Shown piece by piece: positions 19,195 through 28,596 of a stretch of 64,000 nucleotides of DNA (its first letter is position 1; each line of letters begins with the position of its first letter). The stretch is from a bacterium (lineage in GTDB: Archaea; Thermoproteota; Nitrososphaeria; Nitrososphaerales; Gagatemarchaeaceae), in NCBI GenBank assembly GCA_027310575.1, contig DAIDAO010000017.1, forward strand, positions 1 to 64,000, in the 5' to 3' direction. The notes under the pieces are model-generated. The model ran no database searches, was not told the origin of the DNA, and saw only the letters and a program-made list of their open reading frames with translations. Position numbers and translations under genes: made by a program.

Positions 19195-19587
19195 GTGCAG
19201 TGGAGGATGGCAGACAGGGGGGCCAGAAGGAACGCGAAGCGCAGGATACCGGAATCGTTCTGGGTGCGGGCCGCGTACTCCCTCGCGCTCATCGCGGCTG
19301 TCGTCATACTGGGCACACTGGCGATGCACGCGATAGAGGGGTGGAGCTATCTCGACTCCTTCTACTTCACGAGCTTCATAGCCACGGGGCAGGGCCCTCC
19401 GAGCGAACTGCAACCCGCGAGCCCTCTTGGGAAGGTGTTCGCCTCGGTCCTAGCGTTCGTCTCGGTGGGGACAGTGATCACCGCGCTCCTCTTCCTCTTC
19501 GGGCCCTTCCTGGGCCGGGTGCTGAAGGCGGGCGAAGAGAGGCTTGAGGAGATAGGCAGGGAAGTGGAAGAGCTCGAGAGACGGTAG
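19195..19587 (+). CDS. Two-TM ion-channel-like protein
   Basis: TM - pore-like FYFTSFIATGQGPP - TM, C-terminal coiled coil. Confidence 0.6.
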   Translation: MQWRMADRGARRNAKRRIPESFWVRAAYSLALIAAVVILGTLAMHAIEGWSYLDSFYFTSFIATGQGPPSELQPASPLGKVFASVLAFVSVGTVITALLFLFGPFLGRVLKAGEERLEEIGREVEELERR

Positions 19588-19606
19588 CCGAAGCGGGCTG
19601 CCGCTT

Positions 19607-19972
19607 CTACCTGTCGATGATTTCCCGCATCCTTGAGACGAGCTCGGCCTTGTCCCAATAGACGCCTGAGTGGACTCCTCGGGGCTTCGCGCCGGAGTAG
19701 CAGCTCTGGGGCCCGTCGACGTCGACGAGGTCGGCAGCGTCATCGTAGGTTGCCAGATACGCCAGGCCCTTCTCGCTCGGAAAGTAGTCGTGGCCGTCCA
19801 GGACGACAAGCATCTTCCTCGCCTTGAGGAACCTCATGTACACGTCCGCCTGGTCGGAAGTGAGCGACAGCTCTTCCGAGATCTCCGCCCTGGTGGCGCC
19901 CTTTATCGAGACCCTTATGATTTCGGCCAGAAGCGTGACCTTCTCCCCGGTCGTGGTCATGGTGGAGATCAC
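19607..19972 (-). CDS. Winged-helix transcriptional regulator
   Basis: LLAEIIRVSIKGATRAEISEELSLTSDQADVYMRFLKARKML...FPSEKGLAYL. Confidence 0.75.
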   Translation of the reverse strand: MISTMTTTGEKVTLLAEIIRVSIKGATRAEISEELSLTSDQADVYMRFLKARKMLVVLDGHDYFPSEKGLAYLATYDDAADLVDVDGPQSCYSGAKPRGVHSGVYWDKAELVSRMREIIDR

Positions 19973-20063
19973 CCTTACGAATTTTGCTTATGAATCCACG
20001 GAAGGCGCGCTCCGAAGGCGGCTTCTATTTTCTGGATTAGTTGGTGCTTTTTCCTAGAGGCGC

Positions 20064-21065
20064 TCACGCAGCAGATATGGCAAGATATGCGGCGCTCGCG
20101 ACTAGGGCGGAAGCGGGTATCGTGATCAGCCAGGCCCAGACGATCTTCCTCGCTACTCCCCACCTGACGGTCCCCACCCCCATCGTGGCCCCCGAGCCCA
20201 TCACGCTGCCGCCGACTACGTGAGTCGTGCTGACCGGGATCCCGAAGAGGGAGTTCGCGATTATCGTCAGCGCGGACGCAGTCTCGATAGAGAACCCATG
20301 GACAGGGTCAAGCTTGGTCATCCTGAACCCGAGCGTCTTGACGATCCTCCATCCTCCGAAGAACGTGCCAAGGGCGATGGAAGTCGCAGCAGCGACCGCG
20401 ACCACGAGCGGGACGCTGAACGACGGGATCCAGCCGACCGAGAAGAGGAGCGCCGTCACGACCCCCATGGTCTTCTGGGCGTCGTTGGTCCCGTGGCTGA
20501 TGCTCACCAGGGCGGACGAGACGAGCTGGAGCCTCCTGAAGTATCTGTTGACGACGTGGAGCGGGATGGTGAAGAAGCCACGGATGAGCGCGGCCATTAT
20601 GCCGAAGGCGAGCGCGAAGCCTATGAGCGGAGAGAGGACCATGAAGACCAGCGTCTTGCTCAGGCCCGACCACACGAGTATCCCTACCCCCGCCTTGGTT
20701 ATCCCAGCGCCGACGAGACCCCCTATCAGCGCGTGGGAGGAGCTTGAAGGGAGCCCGAGGTACCAGGTCACGACGTCCCAGAATATGGCCCCTACCAGCG
20801 CTGCCAGAACGAGGTCAGGCGTGACGATTGAAGGATTGATGATCCCCTTGCCAATGGTCGAGGCCACTGCCACCCCAAATATCGCAAATGCAACGAAGTT
20901 GAAGAATGCGGCCATCGATACGGCTGCGAAGGGTGGAAGTACCTTCGTGGAGATGACCGTCGCCACCGAATTGGAGGCGTCGTGGAAGCCATTGAAGAAG
21001 TCGAAGACGTACGCGGTCACTACGATGGCAATTATGTAGACTGTGAAGAGGTCCACCGGGAGCAC
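20064..21065 (-). CDS. Inorganic phosphate transporter, PiT family
   Basis: FDFFNGFHDASNSVATVISTKVL, SHGTNDAQKTMGV. Confidence 0.95.
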   Translation of the reverse strand: MLPVDLFTVYIIAIVVTAYVFDFFNGFHDASNSVATVISTKVLPPFAAVSMAAFFNFVAFAIFGVAVASTIGKGIINPSIVTPDLVLAALVGAIFWDVVTWYLGLPSSSSHALIGGLVGAGITKAGVGILVWSGLSKTLVFMVLSPLIGFALAFGIMAALIRGFFTIPLHVVNRYFRRLQLVSSALVSISHGTNDAQKTMGVVTALLFSVGWIPSFSVPLVVAVAAATSIALGTFFGGWRIVKTLGFRMTKLDPVHGFSIETASALTIIANSLFGIPVSTTHVVGGSVMGSGATMGVGTVRWGVARKIVWAWLITIPASALVASAAYLAISAA

Positions 21066-21066
21066 C

Positions 21067-21693
21067 CTAGGAGTGCTTGATGAGGATGTCCCGGATGATC
21101 AGGCTCACGTCTTCGCACTTGTCGGTGGTGGACTCCAGGTACTCGTAGATCTCCTTGTGCTTCAGGATGTTTATCACGTCGTGGCTCTTGAAGAGCGACG
21201 CGACGGACTCGTTGAGCAGAACGTCAGCCTCGTTCTCAAGGCGGTCCACCTCTATGCACGCCCTGTCGATGTCCTCCTTGTTGAGCTTCCTCATGGAGGT
21301 GAACGCCGCATGGAGCTGTTCCACGGAAGCGCGCACTATGCTTGAGAGTTCGACCATGGGCTTGGTCGGCGATTCGATCTCGAAGAGCACCAGCCTGTTC
21401 ATCACAGCATACATGAGGTCGAGGACGTCGTCGTAACCCGATGCCAGCCTGGTAAGGTCCTCCTGGTCGATGGGGGTTATGAAGCTCCGGTTCACCCTGT
21501 CGTAGATGTCGTGCACGATCTCGTCCCCGTTGTGCTCGATCTGCTTGAACTCCTTCCGGCGGTCTTCCAGCCTGTCGAAGGACTTCACTGCGACCTCAAG
21601 CTTCTTGGCGCCCACGAGGACCGTCTCCGATTCTTTGTCGAGGAGGTCGAAGAAGGCCTTGTCCTGGGGGATCACCCATTCCTTTAGGCCCAT
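21067..21693 (-). CDS. DUF47/PhoU-like phosphate-transport regulator
   Basis: Helical 208-aa protein adjacent to PiT; IEHNGDEIVHDIYDRVNRSFITPIDQEDL. Confidence 0.92.
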   Translation of the reverse strand: MGLKEWVIPQDKAFFDLLDKESETVLVGAKKLEVAVKSFDRLEDRRKEFKQIEHNGDEIVHDIYDRVNRSFITPIDQEDLTRLASGYDDVLDLMYAVMNRLVLFEIESPTKPMVELSSIVRASVEQLHAAFTSMRKLNKEDIDRACIEVDRLENEADVLLNESVASLFKSHDVINILKHKEIYEYLESTTDKCEDVSLIIRDILIKHS

Positions 21694-21740
21694 CGAACTC
21701 GCGCCCCCTTGGGACGACGTATATCCCTTTCCAGGCCGGA

Positions 21741-22190
21741 CTAGGGCTTCTCTTCTTCGCCGCCGCCCTCTGCCAAGAGCCCGGATATCCTCTTGGCGAG
21801 CCCCTTCAGCATGTCCCGGTGGGGCTCGAGCTGCCTCCTGTCCGTGCTCTTCACGTCCTCCATGTAGGAGACGAAACTGTGCATCTGACTCAGCATGTCG
21901 TCCATGGTCCGGGGGGGACGATGAGGTGGGCCGAACGGACCCTGCATCTGCGCCCTCCCCTTCTGTGTGAGCTCATACCTCCCACCGTCCAGCTTCTTCA
22001 GGATACCCTGCTCTGTCATCTCCTTGAGGAGCGGGTAGATGGAGCCCGGAGTGGGCCGCCACCACCCACGGGTCATCGACTCGACCCCGTCCATCAACTC
22101 GACCCCGTTCTTGGGGGAAGAGGAAACCAGATGGATTATCATGAACGGCAGGCCGCGCCTGTTTCGCCAGCCGAACCTGAACGGCCACAC
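21741..22190 (-). CDS. PadR family transcriptional regulator
   Basis: WWRPTPGSIYPLLKEMTEQGILKKLDGGRYELTQKG. Confidence 0.92.
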   Translation of the reverse strand: MWPFRFGWRNRRGLPFMIIHLVSSSPKNGVELMDGVESMTRGWWRPTPGSIYPLLKEMTEQGILKKLDGGRYELTQKGRAQMQGPFGPPHRPPRTMDDMLSQMHSFVSYMEDVKSTDRRQLEPHRDMLKGLAKRISGLLAEGGGEEEKP

Positions 22191-22225
22191 GGGTCTCCTG
22201 CCCGATGGCGACCTTATAGGGGTTA

Positions 22226-22681
22226 TTGGTATTCAAATATTGTTTTTCCAATACGCTTAAGAACTCCCGCCCGGAACCAGCCGAGAGGAGGCGAAAACAA
22301 ACGCAGACGACCTACGACGACAGGCACCTTCGTGCAAGGAACTGGTTCCTCTGGGCAATCGTAGCCCTCGCGGTCATCGCAGTCGTGGCTTTCGTTGGAG
22401 CCGTTGCGGCCCACAGCTACTACCCCAGCGGCATGCCGTCGTACTACGGCTACCCGTGGTTCGGCTGGTGGTTCTTCCCGTTCGGGTTCTTCATCTTCCT
22501 GTTCTTCGTCTTCTTCATCTTCAGAGTCGTCTTCTGGGGATGGGGCGGAGGATGGGGTTGGAGGCGCAGGTACTGGTACGGCTACGGGGACGCCCACGAG
22601 ATCCTCCGCCAGAGATACGCCCGGGGCGAGATCACGAAGGACCAGTTCGACCAGATGAACAGAGACCTGGAGCAGCGTTAG
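22226..22681 (+). CDS. SHOCT-domain membrane protein
   Basis: Two hydrophobic segments then DAHEILRQRYARGEITKDQFDQMNRDLEQR; start codon uncertain. Confidence 0.75.
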   Translation: MVFKYCFSNTLKNSRPEPAERRRKQTQTTYDDRHLRARNWFLWAIVALAVIAVVAFVGAVAAHSYYPSGMPSYYGYPWFGWWFFPFGFFIFLFFVFFIFRVVFWGWGGGWGWRRRYWYGYGDAHEILRQRYARGEITKDQFDQMNRDLEQR

Positions 22682-22744
22682 CCGCTCCGGCCTCTCTTCC
22701 CCTATGCTCGGTCCGACCAATCGGTTTATCCAAGATGCATTCGC

Positions 22745-23242
22745 ATGCGGCCGCGCATGGCGCGGATAGTTGTGCGCAGGGCTCGCAGCGCTGACTCGAA
22801 GGGATTCATCAGCCTGGTGCTCGCCCTCGCAGAGTTCGAGAAGCTTGAGCCCCCCTCGCCTGCTGGGCGCAAGAGGCTCGTCGAGGACGTGTTCAGGAGG
22901 AAGAGGATCAACCTCTTCGTCGCTGCCGACGGGAGTAGGCTCGTGGGATATGCCCTCTACTTCTTCACGTACTCTTCTTTCCTCGCCAAGCCCACTCTTT
23001 ACCTCGAGGACCTGTACGTGCTGGATGAGTACCGGCGCCGCGGCGTGGGGTTCGCGCTCTTCAGACGGTGCGTCGAAGAGGCGACCAGGAAGAAGTGCGG
23101 CCGGATGGAATGGTCGGTCCTCACCTGGAACGCGAAGGCGATAGACTTCTACGAGCGGCTGGGCGCGAGGAGGATGACCGACTGGCACGTCTACAGGCTC
23201 GATGAGGAAGGCCTGGCCAAGATCCCGGAGGCCCTCGCGTAG
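22745..23242 (+). CDS. GNAT family N-acetyltransferase
   Basis: LYVLDEYRRRGVGFALFRRCVEEA. Confidence 0.92.
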   Translation: MRPRMARIVVRRARSADSKGFISLVLALAEFEKLEPPSPAGRKRLVEDVFRRKRINLFVAADGSRLVGYALYFFTYSSFLAKPTLYLEDLYVLDEYRRRGVGFALFRRCVEEATRKKCGRMEWSVLTWNAKAIDFYERLGARRMTDWHVYRLDEEGLAKIPEALA

Positions 23243-23246
23243 GGGG

Positions 23247-24007
23247 ATGGCACCACGTCGAGAGTCGGAGCTCTCTTCTGTGACTACGACGGGACCATCG
23301 CTCTGCTGGGGGTCTCGAGGACAGAATCGAAGATCATCGCGAGCGTCGAGAGAGAACTCCGCAAGATCACTCTGACGATTCCGGTGTGCGTCGTCACCGC
23401 GAAGGACTACGACTTTGTCCACCCGAGAAGCAGCTTCGCGGCTGGATGGGCCTGTGCGTCAGGGCTCGATGTCAGGCTGAGCGACGGCAGAACCTTCACG
23501 AGGAAGAAGCTCGGGAGCCTCAGGGACGCCCTCGAAGTCGCACGTCTAGGTGAGCAACTGGGCTCGTTCACGGAACTGAAGAGAGGTCCTGCCGGGGAGC
23601 TGCTGGGAGTGGGGATAGACTGGACAGATGCCCCTGAGGCAGGGGCGCAGATCGGGAGAAGGTTGAGACGCCTCGCAAGGTCCGGCCGTCACGTGTCCTT
23701 CGACCCGTGGTCGTCCTTTGCCGATGTCTACGCCGCGGAGCCCGACAAGGGCAGGGCGGTCAGGCTACTGAAGAAGACACTAGGACAAAGTTCTGCCGCG
23801 ATGTTTATAGGCGATTCAGCGAATGATAACAGTGCGTTTCAGGAGGCTGAGATAGCAGTGGGGGTCGCCCACGGGCAGCCGACCGACAGACTGAGGTGCG
23901 ACTATTTGGTTGAACAACCCAGACTTGCAGAGTTCCTGCGGTCGCTCCGCGACCATGGGATGGACTTCACTCCCCGCCTACCTTGGGTCATGGAGAGGGG
24001 GAAGTAG
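23247..24007 (+). CDS. HAD-superfamily phosphatase (sucrose/trehalose-phosphatase-like); start codon out of frame
   Basis: Catalytic FCDYDGTI encoded at 23276-23299 in the frame of ORF 23384..24007, upstream of its first listed start; C-terminal GDSANDNSAFQEAEIAVGVA. Confidence 0.75.
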
Positions 24008-25756
24008 ATGAGGGTAGGGGTGGTCATGTACCAGACGAGCCTCACCAAAGGGCAGGAGCTGGTGGCCCAGAGAATGGTGAGGGAGCTGAGAAGGGAGGGG
24101 ACCGAAGCCTATCTGATCACCAGCGTCTACCACGACAACGAGGAGGTGCTGCCAATTGAGGAGGTCGCCGGTAGGGGAGGATACGTCCACTCCTTTGACG
24201 AAGCACTGGACATCCCAGTGGTGAGAGTTGCGAGCCGGAAGGGGGACTGGCCGCCCAGGCGCATCGTGTTCACGGACTTCGTGTCGACGCTCGGCAGGAT
24301 CGTCGACGACCTGAGGCTGGACGTCCTTGTGACTCACTCGACCCTCTGGAACGGCCCGGAGGACGCCGCGAAGTTCGTGGAATGGAGGAGGAACCAGGCC
24401 AGAGACGGGGCTCCGGTCAGGCCCATCGTCTTCTGCCACATGTCCCACTTCCAGGAGCCATCGGACGAGCGGTACGACCTGGAAGAGAGGACGTTCAGGC
24501 AGGCCTGGAACCAGGTCAGCCTGCCGATGATTCTCAAGGTGGCGGACTTCGTCCTAGTCACCACCCCCTACGAGAAGGAGTCAATGAAGAAGGTGACCGA
24601 GATACATGAAGAGAAGTTCGTGCTCTTCCCGGGCGGGATCGACTCCGCCTTTCTGGAGTTCGGGCACCCGGCGGATTTCAGACGCAAGTACGGAATCCCT
24701 CCCGAGACCAAGCTGGTCTCCTTCGTCGGGTCCGTAGAGGAGAGGAAGAACCCGAAGGCCGTCCTGAAGCTGGCCGAGATGCTCCAGAAGAAAGAGGACA
24801 TCATTTTCGTCATCGCGGGGAGGTTGGAGGGCGCCTACGGAGAGGAGGTGAAGGCCGCTTCGGGCTCCCTCCCCAACGTGATCGTCACCGGACCCCTTTC
24901 TGGAGGGGAATACCTGGGGCTGATGAAAGCGAGCTACCTGAACATCAACCTGAGCAGATCGGAAGCGCTTGGGCTGGCGCAGATCGAGTTCATGTACGAG
25001 GGGGTGCCGGTAATCAGTTCGGGCGTGGGCGGACAGTCGTGGGTGGTCAGGGACGGGTCCACAGGCGTGGTCGTGAAAGGGGCGGACGACCTTGCGGGGG
25101 CTGCCAGCGCCATCGCTTCGCTGGTCGATGACGCCTGGAAGAGGGACAAGCTGGGGCGGAAGGCGCAGGAGGCTGCGCGTGAGCTCACGATGCCGATTCT
25201 CATACGGCAGCTTACGAAGAAGGTCTCGTCCCGGCTCTTTCTCGGTGAGCACGCGCCGCAGCGAGAGCTCGAGCCTGATGAGAGGCTCATCGAAGCGTGG
25301 GTCAAGAGAGGGTACAAAGTGGCAGTGACCACCAAGAAACTGCTGGTCGACTCGGCCAAGGGCGGGGCGCAGGTCGTGATCCCTCTGACGGAGATAGTCC
25401 GTTTCAAGCACCATCGGAAGTTCTCATGGAACGCGCTCGCTCTGGGGGGCGCCCTGAGCGCTGCGCTGTATCTGGTCGCCCTGCTCGACGCCCCGGCGAG
25501 ACAGTCGCTGCGGTTCCTGCTCGTCTCGCTGTCTCCCTCGCTGAGCGCTGACATCGCGCGGAGCATAGTCTGGATCTTCGCCCTCCTGCCCGTGTGCATC
25601 TCGTTCGCGTTCCTCCTCATGACCGCGACGGAAGGATATCAGATCACGTACGGCGTTCGCAAGAAGCTGTTCCTACCCGTGGATTTTGTGAAGGCCCTCC
25701 GGATCGCGGACGACCTGACGCCGCGGAGCCTGTTCCAGTCGGACCAGGTCCCCTGA
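24008..25756 (+). CDS. GT4-type glycosyltransferase with C-terminal membrane/PH-like domain
   Basis: GT-B features (FVGSVEERKNPKAVLKLAEML, NLSRSEALGLAQIEFMYEGVPVI) then about 180 aa with two TM segments. Confidence 0.85.
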   Translation: MRVGVVMYQTSLTKGQELVAQRMVRELRREGTEAYLITSVYHDNEEVLPIEEVAGRGGYVHSFDEALDIPVVRVASRKGDWPPRRIVFTDFVSTLGRIVDDLRLDVLVTHSTLWNGPEDAAKFVEWRRNQARDGAPVRPIVFCHMSHFQEPSDERYDLEERTFRQAWNQVSLPMILKVADFVLVTTPYEKESMKKVTEIHEEKFVLFPGGIDSAFLEFGHPADFRRKYGIPPETKLVSFVGSVEERKNPKAVLKLAEMLQKKEDIIFVIAGRLEGAYGEEVKAASGSLPNVIVTGPLSGGEYLGLMKASYLNINLSRSEALGLAQIEFMYEGVPVISSGVGGQSWVVRDGSTGVVVKGADDLAGAASAIASLVDDAWKRDKLGRKAQEAARELTMPILIRQLTKKVSSRLFLGEHAPQRELEPDERLIEAWVKRGYKVAVTTKKLLVDSAKGGAQVVIPLTEIVRFKHHRKFSWNALALGGALSAALYLVALLDAPARQSLRFLLVSLSPSLSADIARSIVWIFALLPVCISFAFLLMTATEGYQITYGVRKKLFLPVDFVKALRIADDLTPRSLFQSDQVP

Positions 25757-25825
25757 GCGTTCTGCCATTGGTGGCGTAGAATATCCCAGAGTTCACAAAT
25801 ATATCCTGCCTCATCTGGGCCTTGC

Positions 25826-28489
25826 TTGAAGTCGTCCTTGATGCAGAGGGTCATGCTCTTCCAAGACGCGCGCGGATGCGACAAGTTCCTCCTCGGAGGG
25901 AAGGGCTTCGGCCTCGTCGAGATGACGTCCCTCGGACTCCCGGTCCCTCCCGGATTTGTCGTGACGACGGACGTCTGCAAGCAGTACTACGGCGACGGCG
26001 GGAGGATCCCAGACGGGCTGATGGATGAGATACGCACCAAGATAGCAGCGGTCGAGAAGGAGACGGGGAAAAGGTTCGGGGGGGAGGACAGGCCTCTCCT
26101 CTTTTCGGTGAGGTCTGGCGCGCCGTTTTCGATGCCAGGGATGATGGACACCATACTCAACCTCGGGCTCAACGACAGGACGACAGAGAGGCTCGCTGCC
26201 GCCACACGCAACGAGAGGTTCGCCCTTGATTCGTACAGGAGGCTGATCCAGATGTTCGGGAAGGTCGCGATGGGTGCCGACGCAGCTGCCTTCGAGAAGA
26301 TCCTGGATAAGCGGAAGGCGAAGGTCGGCGCCAAGATGGACATCGACCTGCCACCCGACGAGATCAGGGGCGTTGTGGAAGACTTCAAGGCGGTGATACG
26401 GGACCAGACGGGGAGCGAGTTCCCTCAAGACCCGTTCGTCCAGCTCGAGATGGCAGTGGAAGCCGTACTGAAGTCGTGGAACAACGAAAGGGCGAAGGAG
26501 TACCGCAGGTACTACCGCATAGGCGAGGACCTCGGGACTGCGGTCAACATCCAGTCGATGGTCTTCGGCAACTCCGGGGAGACGTCTGGGTCCGGTGTCG
26601 GTTTTACCAGGAATCCCTCGACCGGGGAGAAGAAGCTGTTCGGGGAGTACCTTCCGAACTCCCAGGGCGAGGACGTGGTCGCCGGCGTTCGTACCCCGCT
26701 TGGCATCGAAAGGATGGAGCCGGGCATCCGCTCACAGCTCGAGGGAGTGGCCAAGAAGCTGGAGGCCCACTTCAAGGACATGCAGGACTTCGAATTCACG
26801 GTCGAGAACGGCAAGCTCTACACCCTCCAGACGCGTAACGGCAAGAGGACCGCGCAGGCGGCCGTCAAGGTCGCGGTCGACATGGCCAGGGAGGGGCTCA
26901 TCACCCCCGAGGAGTCGGTGGCAAGGGTGGAGCCCGAAGCCCTCGAATCGCTGCTGCACAGGAGGCTTGACCCGAGCTCCCGCGACAAGCCGCTAGCAAA
27001 GGGGCTCGACGCGTCCCCCGGAGCAGCTTCGGGGGAGGTCATATTCGATACGGACGAGGCCGCGGTGATGGGGACGACGAAGAAGGTCATCCTGGTCAGA
27101 GAGGAGACGACACCCGAGGACATCAAGGGGCTCATCGCGGCCCAGGGGGTGCTCACTATGAGAGGGGGGATGACGTCCCATGCGGCCGTCGTGGCCAGAG
27201 GGATGGGGAAGCCCGCGGTCGTGGGGTGCAGCGAGATCGAGATCTCCCAGGACGGCAGTTCCTTCGTCACCAAGACCGGGGAGAAGGTCATGAAGGGAGA
27301 GACGGTGACCATCGACGGGACCACTGGCACGGTCTACAAGGGGGAGGTGAAGATGGTGGACCCGGAGCCGACGCCAGAGCTGACAGAGCTGCTGAAGACA
27401 GCCGACAGGGTCAGGAAGCTGGGGGTGTGGGCAAACGCCGACACGCCTGACGCCGCACGAAGGGCGAGGGAGTTCGGGGCCGAGGGGATAGGACTGTGCA
27501 GGACTGAAAGGATGTTCAACGCGGCCAACAGGCTCCCGATCGTCAGGGACATGATAATGAGCAGGGACGCAGAAGCGCGGAAGACCCATCTCTACAGGCT
27601 CTTCCCGTTCCAGCTCTCGGACTTCAGGGCGATCTTTGAAGCCATGGGAGGCAGACCCGTGGTCGTAAGGCTCCTCGACCTGCCACTCCACGAATTCCTC
27701 CCGACCCTGGAGGACCTGATCGTCGACGTCCATTCGATGCAGAGGAAGGGAGCCAGCCCCGAGGAAATCGGGCGTGCGGAGGCGATGCTGACGAGGGTCA
27801 GGCAGTTGTCGGAGCACAACCCGATGCTCGGGCACCGAGGGTGCAGGCTTGCCGTGACGTACCCGGAGATCTACGAGATGCAGACGAGGGCGATACTCCA
27901 AGCTGCCATAGAGCTGTCGAGGGAAGGGAAGGAGGGGGCTCGCGTCAAGATAATGATCCCCCTGGTCGCCCATGCCGGGGAGTTCAGATACCTCAGAGGG
28001 GTCGTCGAGAAGTCAGCGGAGGACCTGTTCAGGGAGTTGGGTGCGAAGGTGGACTACCAGGTGGGGACTATGATCGAGACGCCGCGGGCTGCCCTTACGG
28101 CCGCGGAGATCGCGAAGGCGTCAGACTTCTTCTCCTTCGGCACCAACGACCTTACCCAGACGACCTTCGGGTTCAGCAGGGACGACGTGGAAGCCAAGTT
28201 CATCCCGAAGTACATCGAGATGGGGATCCTGCCCCAGAGCCCCTTCGACTCTGTGGACGCGGCGGGGGTGGGGAAGCTCGTCAGGATGGCAGTGGAGGAC
28301 GGCAGAAGGGTCAAGCCGGCCCTGGAAGTAGGCATCTGCGGCGAGCACGGAGGAGACCCCAAGAGCATAACGTTCTTCGCCAGCGCAGGCCTGAACTACG
28401 TCAGCTGCTCGGCGTTCAGGGTCCCGATCGCCAGGCTCGCAGCCGCGCACGCGGCCCTGTCGTCGGCCACGAAGGCAGTGACCGCATAG
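25826..28489 (+). CDS. ppdK: Pyruvate, phosphate dikinase
   Basis: KGFGLVEMTSLGLPVPPGF, TMRGGMTSHAAVVARGMGKPAVVG, FGTNDLTQTTFGFSRDD. Confidence 0.96.
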   Translation: MKSSLMQRVMLFQDARGCDKFLLGGKGFGLVEMTSLGLPVPPGFVVTTDVCKQYYGDGGRIPDGLMDEIRTKIAAVEKETGKRFGGEDRPLLFSVRSGAPFSMPGMMDTILNLGLNDRTTERLAAATRNERFALDSYRRLIQMFGKVAMGADAAAFEKILDKRKAKVGAKMDIDLPPDEIRGVVEDFKAVIRDQTGSEFPQDPFVQLEMAVEAVLKSWNNERAKEYRRYYRIGEDLGTAVNIQSMVFGNSGETSGSGVGFTRNPSTGEKKLFGEYLPNSQGEDVVAGVRTPLGIERMEPGIRSQLEGVAKKLEAHFKDMQDFEFTVENGKLYTLQTRNGKRTAQAAVKVAVDMAREGLITPEESVARVEPEALESLLHRRLDPSSRDKPLAKGLDASPGAASGEVIFDTDEAAVMGTTKKVILVREETTPEDIKGLIAAQGVLTMRGGMTSHAAVVARGMGKPAVVGCSEIEISQDGSSFVTKTGEKVMKGETVTIDGTTGTVYKGEVKMVDPEPTPELTELLKTADRVRKLGVWANADTPDAARRAREFGAEGIGLCRTERMFNAANRLPIVRDMIMSRDAEARKTHLYRLFPFQLSDFRAIFEAMGGRPVVVRLLDLPLHEFLPTLEDLIVDVHSMQRKGASPEEIGRAEAMLTRVRQLSEHNPMLGHRGCRLAVTYPEIYEMQTRAILQAAIELSREGKEGARVKIMIPLVAHAGEFRYLRGVVEKSAEDLFRELGAKVDYQVGTMIETPRAALTAAEIAKASDFFSFGTNDLTQTTFGFSRDDVEAKFIPKYIEMGILPQSPFDSVDAAGVGKLVRMAVEDGRRVKPALEVGICGEHGGDPKSITFFASAGLNYVSCSAFRVPIARLAAAHAALSSATKAVTA

Positions 28490-28596
28490 GTGCGGCTCCC
28501 GTTCGGGCGTTCCGGGTCCCGCAGGGCCGTTTTCACGATTGAGAATCGTCGCTCCACTTTAATTGGCTCGGGGGGGGCTCCCTAAGTGGTTAGGGC

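Noticed and set aside
23240-23390. Genome-wide TAG recoding as explanation for the GNAT/HAD junction
   Set aside because: Several other genes here end naturally at TAG (e.g. 2984, 3779, 24007), so recoding is unlikely; an indel or a local start problem is simpler.
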